Positions 7,183 to 15,999 of a stretch of DNA of 64,000 nucleotides are shown here, piece after piece (position 1 is the stretch's first letter; every line of letters starts with the position of its first letter). The notes beneath the pieces were generated by a model that was not told where the DNA came from, did not search any database, and worked only from the letters and a program-made list of their open reading frames with translations. Source of the stretch: an uncultured Kiritimatiellota bacterium. Its GTDB lineage: Bacteria > Verrucomicrobiota > Kiritimatiellia > RFP12 > UBA1067. The translations under genes and the position numbers were made by a program. The stretch is from contig CAKTZA010000004.1 in NCBI GenBank assembly GCA_934635045.1, forward strand, positions 1 through 64,000, in the 5' to 3' direction.

Positions 7183-10100
7183 TCACTTCGCACGGCTAGT
7201 CATCTCAAAAACGAGTTCGCCGCCCTTCACGATGTCGGCGTGGTTGATTTTCCAGTCCGTGACCGGTCGACCGTTGAGCGTCACCGACTTCACGTCCTTG
7301 TTCTCACGCGACAGGTTCTTCGCGACGACCGTGAACACCTTGCCGTCCGCGAGGCGCAGGGTCGCGCGCGGCACCTGCGGCGCGCCGATCACGTACTCGC
7401 CGCCGCACGGGTCGAACGGGTAGAAGCCCATCGCCGAGAACACGTACCACGCGCTCATCTGCCCGCAGTCGTCATTGCCGCAGAGCCCCTCCGGCCCGAC
7501 GTGGTACTGCGTGTCGAAGACCTCGCGGATCCGCTCCGCCGCCCTCTCCGGGCGCCCGACCTGCGGGTAGAAGTAGATCACGTGGTGGCTCGGCTCGTTG
7601 CCGTGCACGTACTGCCCGATCATCCCGGAGATGTCATCCGTCGCGTTCGCCGTTTCCGCGCGCCGCGTGAAGAGCGCGTCCAGCGTCTCCACGAACCGCT
7701 CGCGTCCGCCCATCGCCGCGACGAGGCCGGGGACATCCTGCATGACGTGCCACGTGTACTGAAAGGCGTTGCCTTCCGTGAAGTCGTTGTCGCGACTGCC
7801 GCCGTGTCCGAAGGCGTACGGGTCGAACGGCGTGCGCCACGTGCCCTGCGTCGTCTTGCCGCGTGCGAACCGAATCGTCGAATCGAAGACGTTCCTCCAA
7901 TTCTGCGCGCGCCTCCCGAAAAACGCCGCCGCGTCCGCCTGTCCGAGCGCGTCCGCGAACCGTGCGGCACACGCATCGTCGTAGGCGCACTCCAGCGTGC
8001 GCGAAACGGACTCGCCCTTGATGACATCGCAGGGGAAGTATCCGTAGCGGTCGTAGAGATCCCAGTTCTCCTTCGGCTTGCCGGGATGCGCAACCGTGAG
8101 CGTGTTCGTGATGGCCTCGAACGCGCGCGTCGCGTCGAAGCCCCGAAAGCCCTTCAGGTAGGCATCGACAATCACAGGGACAGCGTGATTGCCAATCATG
8201 CAGTCCACGTTCTTGCCGCCGTAGGTCATGACGGGGAGACGCCCGAACGCCCGATAATGGGCGAGCAGTGAACGGACCACGGGCTCGATGACCTCTGGCG
8301 CCGCGAGCGCGTACCACGGCTGGGCGGCGCGGAACGTGTCCCAAAGCGAAAGCGTCGTCAGGTACGTGCCGTCGGGCGAAACGCCGACCGCGCCGTCTGC
8401 GCCACGGTAGCGTCCGTCGGCATCCGCCCAGTCGTTCGGCTGGAGGTAGAGGTGGTAAAGGGCCGTGTACCAGTTCCGCCTCTGGTCGTCCGTCCCCTCG
8501 CAGGTCGTGCGGGCGAGAATCTCGTTCCACCGGGCGCGGGCCGCCGCGCGCACGGCATCGAAGTCCCAGTCCGGAATCGATGTCGCCACGTTCGCCACCG
8601 CGCCGTCTGCATCGACCGTCGAGAACGCCGCCTTGACGAGAAGCGGCTGATCTACAGCCGGGAAGACGGCCACGAAACGCGACGCATCGTTCGGCGCACC
8701 GCGCACGGGCAGACGATCCAAGCGCGTCCACGGACGACTGAACCGAATCGCGCAGCCGATTCGGCGACGCGAAACCCAACCGCTTCGCCAGAAATCGGCC
8801 CGCAGCGTGTCCGAGCCGTCCGTTCGCGCGTCGATCGCCTCCGTGGAGACAGGATGCCACCGATCGTCGCCCAGCCCGGCGGAGAGATTCACGAGAACCT
8901 TGACTTCGCCGTCCCGGCCGCCTGAGATCCGATAGATTGCGGCGCGCTTCGCGGCGGCGACTTCGACCGTAAGCCCGTCGTCCGGCTGCGCGACGCGATA
9001 GTAACCGGGCGAAGCCGACTCGCGCCCCTTGTCGATTGCGCGCCGGGCCGGCTCCGCGCCCAATTCGCCCGTGAACGGCAGAATGCGCACGTCGCCGTAG
9101 TCGGGGCAGCCCGTGCCGGACAGGTGATTGAGCGAATAGCCGAGAACCGACGTGTCGCCGTACTGGTAGCCCGAACAGTGCGCCCAGTCGCCCGCGCCCG
9201 TGTCGGGCCCCGCCTGCACCATCCCGAACGGCACGGCGGCCGCCGGGTGCGTGTGGCCTGTCCCCGACGTCCCCGTGAACACGTCCACCCACGAAGCCAG
9301 ATCCGCCGCCGCGAGATCGGCCGTCGTCGCGGCGTGAAGGATCAGCGCGCGCGGCATCGGCGACAGCGGGAGCTCGACCACGCCACCCTCGATGGGGACG
9401 GACGTGCGGTTGCCCATGTGGTCGGCGAGTTCCGCACGGATGGCATCCGTCCGAATCCGAACCGGCGTCTTCTCCGTCCGATGCCAGTTCCAGCCCGCCA
9501 GCACAAGGCCGCAGAAGCCGGGCTTCGCGCCCTTGAAGCGGTAGAGGTGCCGTGGGTGTTCGGAGATGAGCCGCCCATCCGCGTCGAGGCCTGAAAAGAT
9601 CGCCGTCAGCGCGGCGAAGGCGGCGTAGCCGGCGCGCGGATGCAGGTCGGCGGTCAGCAGCCCGTAGCCGGACTCCTCGCCGTCCCGCCAGCCGGTCGCG
9701 CGCAGGTTGTACCAGATGTAGTCCCGCGCGCCCCACGACCAGGCGTAGAGAATCTTCGCCCACACCGTCCGCGCGACATCCTGCTCACCGCTCCACCAGC
9801 AGCTCAGCCCCGTCTCGTGACTCGACCACGGCCGTGCCGCCAGCGCGGTCTTTTCACGCAACGGCAGGAAGTCCCCCTGCAGACGCTCGACATACGCCTC
9901 GAACAGGCCGTGCCCGTGCAGGGCCCAGACATCATAGAGTTCGGGGCGGTCGGCAAAATGCTCGATGACGCCCTCATGCACAAGCGGCTTCGGCCAGTCA
10001 AACAGCGTCCGGCTCGTCATCGTCGCCCAGCCGCAGGTCGTGACCGTGGCCGTCGGACAGCCGGCATGCACGCCCTCGTACCCTTCGCGCAACGTCCGCT

Positions 10101-11778
10101 CCGCCTGTTCGAGGCTGAGCGTGTGCGCGGGCGTGAGATCCCATTCGTTGCCGATCTCGTAGTAGTCGATCTGCGTGCCGTAGCGCGACGCGAGCGCACG
10201 GCAGAAATCGCGGAACACCCCCGGCGTGGCGGCCATCTTGTAGCGGTGGCGCGTCGGATTCACCGTCTTGAGCACATCCCTGTCGATCGCCCACTCCGGC
10301 GTCCCCTGAATGATCGCGTCCACGGCAATTCCCGCCTCCTGTGTCATGCGGATGAATGCGTCAGCGTATGTCCAGTCCCACGTGTCCTCAGTCGGGCGAA
10401 CCGAGCCCAGCATGAAGCCGCCGTCCACGCGGCAGAACTTGGCGCCGGACGCGACCAGCGCCTCGAACGCGGGCTTCAGCCAATTCGGCTGGTAGCGCTG
10501 TCCGTGGAAATTGATGCCCATGCGGAACTTCGGCTTCTCCAGGCGCAGCCCGGCCTCGTGGAGGTCAATCCACGCGAAGCGCGAAGACTTGGTCGCCACG
10601 GAATCGTCCTCGCCCTGGACTTCGGCCTCGGCGAACCACAGGCCCTTCGCCGGAAGCGGCCACGCGATCGGCAGACGCACCGTTTCGCCCGGCCGCACCG
10701 CGCGGTCGAACGACATCTCGAACGCATGGCCGAAGACATCGCGGAACCGCAGGATCGCCCGCCAGGTCCGCACGTCCGAAGACGGGTTGCGGATGACCGC
10801 GACAGGACGCTCCTCCGCGCGTTCCGAACGCACGACATGGAACCTGTTCCCCGTCTCGACGTCAAAGCGGAACGCCTCCGCCGATGTCTGCACGAACTCG
10901 CCAGCGGCCTCGACGACCTTCCACTCCTCAGCGGGTGCCGCGCCCGTGAACGCCAGCTTCTGGAACTGGTAGCTCTGGCCCGCCGGCAAGGGGTCCGTGA
11001 AGCGCACGAGGCCATTCGTGGCCACGGCCGTCAGGTTTGTCGAGAAGCCCTTGCGCGAGAGGTTGTCCGGGTTGCACGTCAACGCGAGCGACATCTCGCC
11101 AGCAAGCGGACGATCCAGCCTGAACGCCAGCCGTCGCGCGGGCGGAAACGGCCGCGCGCCGGGGAACGTGACATCGGTCGAGATTCGTTCGAGGGAAACA
11201 ACCATCGGCGCGACCACCGGCGGCGGCGTGTCGTCCTCCATCCGCACGAGGACGTATTCGCCCGGCCCCGTATTCGCGCTGTACTCGAAGGAGAGGGCCG
11301 TCAGCCGCAGCGGCGCGTCGATGACGCCGTTCGCCGACGTGCCCCACTTGCCCGAATAGCCGTCGGCCTTCAGGTCGAACTCGAAGCGGACGACCGCGTT
11401 CGAGGCGTCTTCCCGGATGCGGCTGACGCGGTACTGGAAGCACTCGCCGTCACGGTCGGTGAACTGCAGGTAGCAGGACTTGCGGACGCGAATGAACGGC
11501 TCGCGGCGAACGACGAGCGCCATGCGGCGGCCGAGCCACGGACTCGCCGAACGGAAGCGCTCCGGCAATGTCAGCGACGTCCACCAGAACGACTCCTTCG
11601 GGCTCATCTTCTCGGCGTCGAGCCGCACGTGCACGCCGTCCGGCTCGACCGTGACCTGCTCACGCGCAGCCGCCTCGTCCAGATAGCGGCCACGCCCCAC
11701 CCGATAGTCGCCGGGGACGCCGTCGAAATCAAACAGCGTCACGGAGGTGACCAACACCCCTAATGCAGCCAGCGTCAT
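7183..11778 (-). CDS. Bifunctional glycosidase: GH39-like barrel plus GH92 alpha-mannosidase
   Basis: 1531 residues with an N-terminal export signal. The first 420 residues are beta-rich accessory domains. Next comes a clan GH-A barrel (begins near FRMGINFHGQRY) with EIGNEWDL at about 545 supplying an acid/base Glu and SSHETGLS at about 654 a candidate nucleophile, as in GH39-like enzymes. From about 829 a full GH92 module follows: VDVFTGTSGTGHTHPAAAVP, then MIGQYVHGNEPSHH at about 1390 and GLCGNDDCGQMSAWYVFSA at about 1434, the classic GH92 signatures of calcium-dependent exo-alpha-mannosidases. The junction is seamless, without an internal signal or stop. I chose the ATG at 11778 (8 nt after AGGAGC) over the TTG at 11781. 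Mid-operon position; it probably trims alpha-mannose-containing glycans outside the cytoplasm. Confidence 0.85.
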   Translation of the reverse strand: MTLAALGVLVTSVTLFDFDGVPGDYRVGRGRYLDEAAAREQVTVEPDGVHVRLDAEKMSPKESFWWTSLTLPERFRSASPWLGRRMALVVRREPFIRVRKSCYLQFTDRDGECFQYRVSRIREDASNAVVRFEFDLKADGYSGKWGTSANGVIDAPLRLTALSFEYSANTGPGEYVLVRMEDDTPPPVVAPMVVSLERISTDVTFPGARPFPPARRLAFRLDRPLAGEMSLALTCNPDNLSRKGFSTNLTAVATNGLVRFTDPLPAGQSYQFQKLAFTGAAPAEEWKVVEAAGEFVQTSAEAFRFDVETGNRFHVVRSERAEERPVAVIRNPSSDVRTWRAILRFRDVFGHAFEMSFDRAVRPGETVRLPIAWPLPAKGLWFAEAEVQGEDDSVATKSSRFAWIDLHEAGLRLEKPKFRMGINFHGQRYQPNWLKPAFEALVASGAKFCRVDGGFMLGSVRPTEDTWDWTYADAFIRMTQEAGIAVDAIIQGTPEWAIDRDVLKTVNPTRHRYKMAATPGVFRDFCRALASRYGTQIDYYEIGNEWDLTPAHTLSLEQAERTLREGYEGVHAGCPTATVTTCGWATMTSRTLFDWPKPLVHEGVIEHFADRPELYDVWALHGHGLFEAYVERLQGDFLPLREKTALAARPWSSHETGLSCWWSGEQDVARTVWAKILYAWSWGARDYIWYNLRATGWRDGEESGYGLLTADLHPRAGYAAFAALTAIFSGLDADGRLISEHPRHLYRFKGAKPGFCGLVLAGWNWHRTEKTPVRIRTDAIRAELADHMGNRTSVPIEGGVVELPLSPMPRALILHAATTADLAAADLASWVDVFTGTSGTGHTHPAAAVPFGMVQAGPDTGAGDWAHCSGYQYGDTSVLGYSLNHLSGTGCPDYGDVRILPFTGELGAEPARRAIDKGRESASPGYYRVAQPDDGLTVEVAAAKRAAIYRISGGRDGEVKVLVNLSAGLGDDRWHPVSTEAIDARTDGSDTLRADFWRSGWVSRRRIGCAIRFSRPWTRLDRLPVRGAPNDASRFVAVFPAVDQPLLVKAAFSTVDADGAVANVATSIPDWDFDAVRAAARARWNEILARTTCEGTDDQRRNWYTALYHLYLQPNDWADADGRYRGADGAVGVSPDGTYLTTLSLWDTFRAAQPWYALAAPEVIEPVVRSLLAHYRAFGRLPVMTYGGKNVDCMIGNHAVPVIVDAYLKGFRGFDATRAFEAITNTLTVAHPGKPKENWDLYDRYGYFPCDVIKGESVSRTLECAYDDACAARFADALGQADAAAFFGRRAQNWRNVFDSTIRFARGKTTQGTWRTPFDPYAFGHGGSRDNDFTEGNAFQYTWHVMQDVPGLVAAMGGRERFVETLDALFTRRAETANATDDISGMIGQYVHGNEPSHHVIYFYPQVGRPERAAERIREVFDTQYHVGPEGLCGNDDCGQMSAWYVFSAMGFYPFDPCGGEYVIGAPQVPRATLRLADGKVFTVVAKNLSRENKDVKSVTLNGRPVTDWKINHADIVKGGELVFEMTSRAK

Positions 11779-11809
11779 CAATCAAGCTCCTTTTCCAAAG
11801 GCAATTCCG

Positions 11810-13525
11810 TCAGCGCACAACCAGCACAAGCCCCCGGTCAAACGGGCTTTCATAGCAGCCGAGGTCAACAGCCTGCCCCTGAACGCGCGAAGTTCCAGCC
11901 AGATCCGTGTCCTCCGCCGTCCAGCCGGCGTTCAGTCCGCGATTGATGGCGCGCGAGCCCTTCCGCAGCGCGTACGGCGGGAGCGCCGGATCTGACATGC
12001 CGACAAAACCGACGTCTGCGACTTTCCGGAACTTGCTGAACTGCGTCGGATTGTTCTTGCTGTATACGGCGTCGTATGTCACATAGACCGCATTGCTGAC
12101 GAGATTCAGGCACGGGCTTGACTCGACCTTGTAGGTCGTGGCGTTCGCCATGAAGTCACAGGGGACGGATTCGCCGGACGCGGCGCTCGCTTCCGTCGCG
12201 ACCCTGTTGCCCGAGAAGATGCTGTTGACGATGACGTTGGTGGACGGCAACCCCGCATCGGCGCGGTGCGCGAAGAACAGGAAGCCGTCATGCTTGCCCC
12301 AGTGGCGCAGCGTGTTGTCGGCAAATGTGCAGTTGACGATCGGCACCGTCTTGTTGGACTTGTTGTAGATGAGCACGCTTGTCGAGCAGCCGGCGAACAG
12401 GCAGTTCTCGATCGAACCGGATTCGCGCCAGCTGACGAACGTGACGAGTCCGTCCTCGGCAGATCCCTCGCCCGCGAAGTAGACGCAACGGTCAAACGTG
12501 CAGCGGCTGAACCGCTGAACGCGCATGTCGCCCCAGCCCCGGAAGATGCAGTCCGTGGCGGACTGCGCGTTGTTGACGTGCGAGCCGTTCACCGTCGCCG
12601 TCTTGTTGGTGTTGCTCTCAAAGAGGCAACCTTTGAACGCGCCGCCGTAACTGTTCAAGTAGACACCACCGTATTCTCCGTCGCTGACGCCATTCTTGAA
12701 GGTGCAGTCCATGGCCGTCTCCAGCCCCGACGCCGCATACAGGCATCCGCCCTTTTCGACAGCGCGATTTCCGTCAAAATCCGTCCCCTCAATCACGTCA
12801 ATCGTCGCTAAGGCATAAAGGCCGCCGCCGTTCGCCGTCGTAGCATTGTCCCTGAAGACGCAGTCTTTGACGCTCTGAAAATAGTTCTGACAGTAGAGTC
12901 CGCCGCCGTTTGCCGCATGGTTGTCGACAAAGACGCACTTCACGAAGATGTTCGTCAAACCTTCATCCGTGAACCCGACGGCGCCGCCGCCGTTCGCGCG
13001 CGCCGTATTGTTCGTGAACAGGCAGTCGTAGGCCGTCAATCCGTAGGTTGCGCCGCCGTTCGCCGCCGCCGCGCCACGGAAGACGCAGTTCGTGGCAAAA
13101 CCCTTGCCAATGCCAGAGAACGCAATAACGCCGCCGTTGCCGTTTTCACCCGCATCGCCGCCCTCGAACGTGACATGCTGAAACTGCGTGCCGCGCCCGC
13201 TGCCATAGCAATAGACGAGCCGCGCGGCTGTACCACCCTTGATGACGAGTTCATGCTTTGGATCGCGTGCGCTCCAGTGTTCATCCGTGTACCAACCGTT
13301 GCGGAATCTGCAATTCGCCGCCGTAATGACGAGGTAAGCCTTGGTTCCGTCCGGCGCCGTCATCGGCTCTTGGCCGCTAAGATCGTAGGTTCCGGGCCAA
13401 ATGTCTACCCAACGCTCTCCTTTCTGAACGGCCTCAACAAGCTTCTCGACCGAGTCAATTACCGCCTGCGTACTCAGCGCCAAGCCCGTGCAGAGGACGA
13501 ACACTCCGATCTTGCAGTTCTTCAT
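11810..13525 (-). CDS. Secreted right-handed beta-helix protein (choice-of-anchor Q type)
   Basis: 571 residues with a signal peptide (MKNCKIGVFVLCTGLALSTQA). The body is a run of roughly 20-25-residue coils with recurring 'CxFxxNxAxxNGGGxY' turns (DCLFTNNTARANGGGAVGF, DCVFRDNATTANGGGLYALA), typical of parallel beta-helix proteins. The C-terminus (AGTSRVQGQAVDLGCYE) matches the choice-of-anchor-Q / polymorphic outer-membrane-like family. No lyase catalytic residues are evident. It may bind or display polysaccharide at the cell surface. An AAAGGC site precedes the ATG, and it sits mid-operon. Confidence 0.75.
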   Translation of the reverse strand: MKNCKIGVFVLCTGLALSTQAVIDSVEKLVEAVQKGERWVDIWPGTYDLSGQEPMTAPDGTKAYLVITAANCRFRNGWYTDEHWSARDPKHELVIKGGTAARLVYCYGSGRGTQFQHVTFEGGDAGENGNGGVIAFSGIGKGFATNCVFRGAAAANGGATYGLTAYDCLFTNNTARANGGGAVGFTDEGLTNIFVKCVFVDNHAANGGGLYCQNYFQSVKDCVFRDNATTANGGGLYALATIDVIEGTDFDGNRAVEKGGCLYAASGLETAMDCTFKNGVSDGEYGGVYLNSYGGAFKGCLFESNTNKTATVNGSHVNNAQSATDCIFRGWGDMRVQRFSRCTFDRCVYFAGEGSAEDGLVTFVSWRESGSIENCLFAGCSTSVLIYNKSNKTVPIVNCTFADNTLRHWGKHDGFLFFAHRADAGLPSTNVIVNSIFSGNRVATEASAASGESVPCDFMANATTYKVESSPCLNLVSNAVYVTYDAVYSKNNPTQFSKFRKVADVGFVGMSDPALPPYALRKGSRAINRGLNAGWTAEDTDLAGTSRVQGQAVDLGCYESPFDRGLVLVVR

Positions 13526-13587
13526 GATTTTTGCCTTTCTTGGTGATATGTTTGCTTGTGATGTTCTACAGACACCTGTTGATGTCC

Positions 13588-15999
13588 TTACTTGTCCGTA
13601 CTTACAAATTCAAGATTATCAATCCACACCTTGGTGTAGACGAAATTGTCCACGTCGAACCAAATCTCGTCCACTGCCCCCCGCCAGCCGGATGCGGACG
13701 AGAGGTCGATGTCATACGAGTGCCACGCGCCATCGGGAATCGTCTCGAACGACAACCGATTCGTCTTCGTCACCGAAATCTCGTCCTTCGCGGCATTCAC
13801 ATGAATGATGGGGTTGCCTGGGGTCGACCAGATCAGCGAGCCCCCGCGCTTGCGGTCAGGATACTTGTGCGTAAACCATGAGGGCACGCCGCGCGGGTCA
13901 GGCAAGATACGCGCACGGAAGCGTAAGCGCGCGTACGTCTGCGCGTTGAACGGCGCGACCTTCGTGCAGACGGCCGGGAGACCGCTCTCGCTACGGAAAT
14001 AGTGAAGTGCGCCAGCCTCGTTCCGCACCGAGGCCGTTGCATAGGGATTTCGGCACCACCCCTGAACACCCGCATCGAAGTTCCACGACGTCACGGACGG
14101 GCGAACAATCTCCGGGAAATCGTAAGGGCCGCACCCAACGTCCTGCGGACGCACGTTCTTCGGCCACCCGCCAGTCGGCTTCTCGCAGAAGACTTCCCGG
14201 ATCGCGTCATACATCGCGAACCCGTATTCCTCGTTCGGCTCGATGTAGCTGCCTTCCTGCCACTCGTTGATCGGGGCGATGATGCAACGCGTGAAGCCGT
14301 TCGTCTCGCAGAACGCGCGGCAGTCGGAGAGGATCTCGCGGAACGCCTCTGGCGTCCGGTTGCGGATGACGCGGGCCTTCTCGAACGAGCGCGGCTGGTC
14401 GTTCCATCCCGTGGGGACGATGGGCCAGAACGGGAACGCCGGATCACGGCTTGTCATCGCCCACCAGCGGTTGACAGCCGGACGGATCAGGGAATAGCCG
14501 AAGTTGTCCTTGCGGTCACCTGGTTGCCGCGCCTCGGGCGCGAGGTTCCACGCGATCGTGTCGAAGTTGTAGATCATCTGTGCCGAATAGCCGGCCTCGC
14601 GCGGCACATTCACCAAACGCGGATCATACGATCCGCCATGGTACATATCGATGAAATGGATGCCGGGGAATCCCGCCGCGCACACCAACGACTGCATGAG
14701 CGCAATCGCCCGCCGTAACCCCTCTTCGGCCGTGATCTTCTCGCCGCGTCGGGCCGCCTCCTCCGCGAAATCTTCGCCGAACCGGTCGGACGCCCAGATC
14801 ACAACGACGGGCTTTCCTTCGATGCGGTAGTAGCCGGGCGTACGGAAGTAGTTCTCGATCCAGTACTGCACGAGCCGCCGTGTGTCCGCCTCGTCATGGG
14901 CGCCAGGCTCGTTGTGGTTCGCGTACATCATGTACCACTTGAGGAAACGTCGGTGCTTGGCACGATCATACGCCCGCACCCAGTGCTCCAGTCGCCGCTC
15001 GCCGCGATTCCAATACCAGTCCACGCAAAACGCCGAGATGCCATGCTCGACCGCCCACTTAATCTGCCAATCGACGACTTCGGGATCCGTCTCATCGTAC
15101 CAACCGAGCAGTGGCTTGAGATGCGGCCGTGTCCGTTCGAGGAGATCCCATTCCCACCGCTGTTCCGTGCCGGGGTAGTAGAATGCATGCACCTCGACCG
15201 CGCCCTTGACAGGCTGCGGCGTCGGCACGCGCGGCGGCAGGACGAAATCGGCAATCGTCCGCTCCAGCGCGGTGATCAGACGGCGCGGCTTCCCGTTCGA
15301 CCGCCAGATGCTATGCCCGGAAAGTCCCAACTCGATTTCGCTAGGATATTCGTAGAATTCAACGGGATTGCCGGCGTCGCGATACGCCTTCTCGAAATTC
15401 CGGGCCGAAGCAATCGGGACGACCTTGTCGCCCGTCGCGTGCGTTAAGAGCACGGGCGGGCCATTCGGGCGGATCAACCGCAACGGGTTCATCGCGTCGA
15501 GCCGCGCCGCTGTCGGGTCCTGTCCACCGAAGAGCGCACGATAGCGTTCCGGATTCCGAGAAAAGTCAGGCATCGGATCGACAATGCCCGAGATGGACAC
15601 GATGCCAGCAACCCAGTCGGACGGCAGGGAAAGCCCCGTCCACAACGCCAAATGCCCGCCCGCGCTGGCTCCAGCAATCCAAATCTTTTGAGGCCGGACG
15701 CCTGCCGTGTGTGCAAACGCCTCAGTGAACATGAACTTGGCAGACGCTACGCAGTCCTCGCCACAAGCCGGCCACGGATGCTCCTGCGTCGCCAGCCGGT
15801 AGTCAATGTTGTAGACGGCGAAGCCCAAGTCTCTCGAGAAATAATCGGCAACGCCCACGACGTCACGACGATTCATCTCTGTCCAGCCGCCGCCGTGGAT
15901 CAGCAACAGACAAGGCGTGTCCTTCGTCACATTCTTTGGCAGATGCAAGTCCCCTGCACCCAGCGGCAAGACAATAGCGAGTAGCGACAATGGCATCAT
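13588..15999 (-). CDS. Esterase fused to GH99-like (WbsX) glycosidase
   Basis: Residues 1-20 are a short signal. Residues of about 20-255 are an alpha/beta-hydrolase of the BD-FAE/acetyl-esterase type (LLIHGGGWTEMNRRD oxyanion region, GASAGGHLALW nucleophile Ser at about 108, THATGDKVVP and SGHSIW for the Asp and His). Residues of about 268-640 are a WbsX/GH99-like domain (VHAFYYPGTEQRWEWD, GISAFCVDWYWNRGERRLEH, IAPINEWQEGSYIEP). A C-terminal beta-sandwich (about 650-803) looks like a carbohydrate-binding module. No internal start is seen, so the fusion appears genuine. It could deacylate and then cleave an acetylated mannan-type glycan. It starts in an ATGA overlap with the upstream isomerase gene. 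Confidence 0.8.
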   Translation of the reverse strand: MMPLSLLAIVLPLGAGDLHLPKNVTKDTPCLLLIHGGGWTEMNRRDVVGVADYFSRDLGFAVYNIDYRLATQEHPWPACGEDCVASAKFMFTEAFAHTAGVRPQKIWIAGASAGGHLALWTGLSLPSDWVAGIVSISGIVDPMPDFSRNPERYRALFGGQDPTAARLDAMNPLRLIRPNGPPVLLTHATGDKVVPIASARNFEKAYRDAGNPVEFYEYPSEIELGLSGHSIWRSNGKPRRLITALERTIADFVLPPRVPTPQPVKGAVEVHAFYYPGTEQRWEWDLLERTRPHLKPLLGWYDETDPEVVDWQIKWAVEHGISAFCVDWYWNRGERRLEHWVRAYDRAKHRRFLKWYMMYANHNEPGAHDEADTRRLVQYWIENYFRTPGYYRIEGKPVVVIWASDRFGEDFAEEAARRGEKITAEEGLRRAIALMQSLVCAAGFPGIHFIDMYHGGSYDPRLVNVPREAGYSAQMIYNFDTIAWNLAPEARQPGDRKDNFGYSLIRPAVNRWWAMTSRDPAFPFWPIVPTGWNDQPRSFEKARVIRNRTPEAFREILSDCRAFCETNGFTRCIIAPINEWQEGSYIEPNEEYGFAMYDAIREVFCEKPTGGWPKNVRPQDVGCGPYDFPEIVRPSVTSWNFDAGVQGWCRNPYATASVRNEAGALHYFRSESGLPAVCTKVAPFNAQTYARLRFRARILPDPRGVPSWFTHKYPDRKRGGSLIWSTPGNPIIHVNAAKDEISVTKTNRLSFETIPDGAWHSYDIDLSSASGWRGAVDEIWFDVDNFVYTKVWIDNLEFVSTDK

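Noticed and set aside
9640..11763. Long plus-strand frame opposite the GH39-GH92 gene
   Set aside because: Same mirror effect; the minus strand has conserved catalytic motifs, whereas the plus frame has none.
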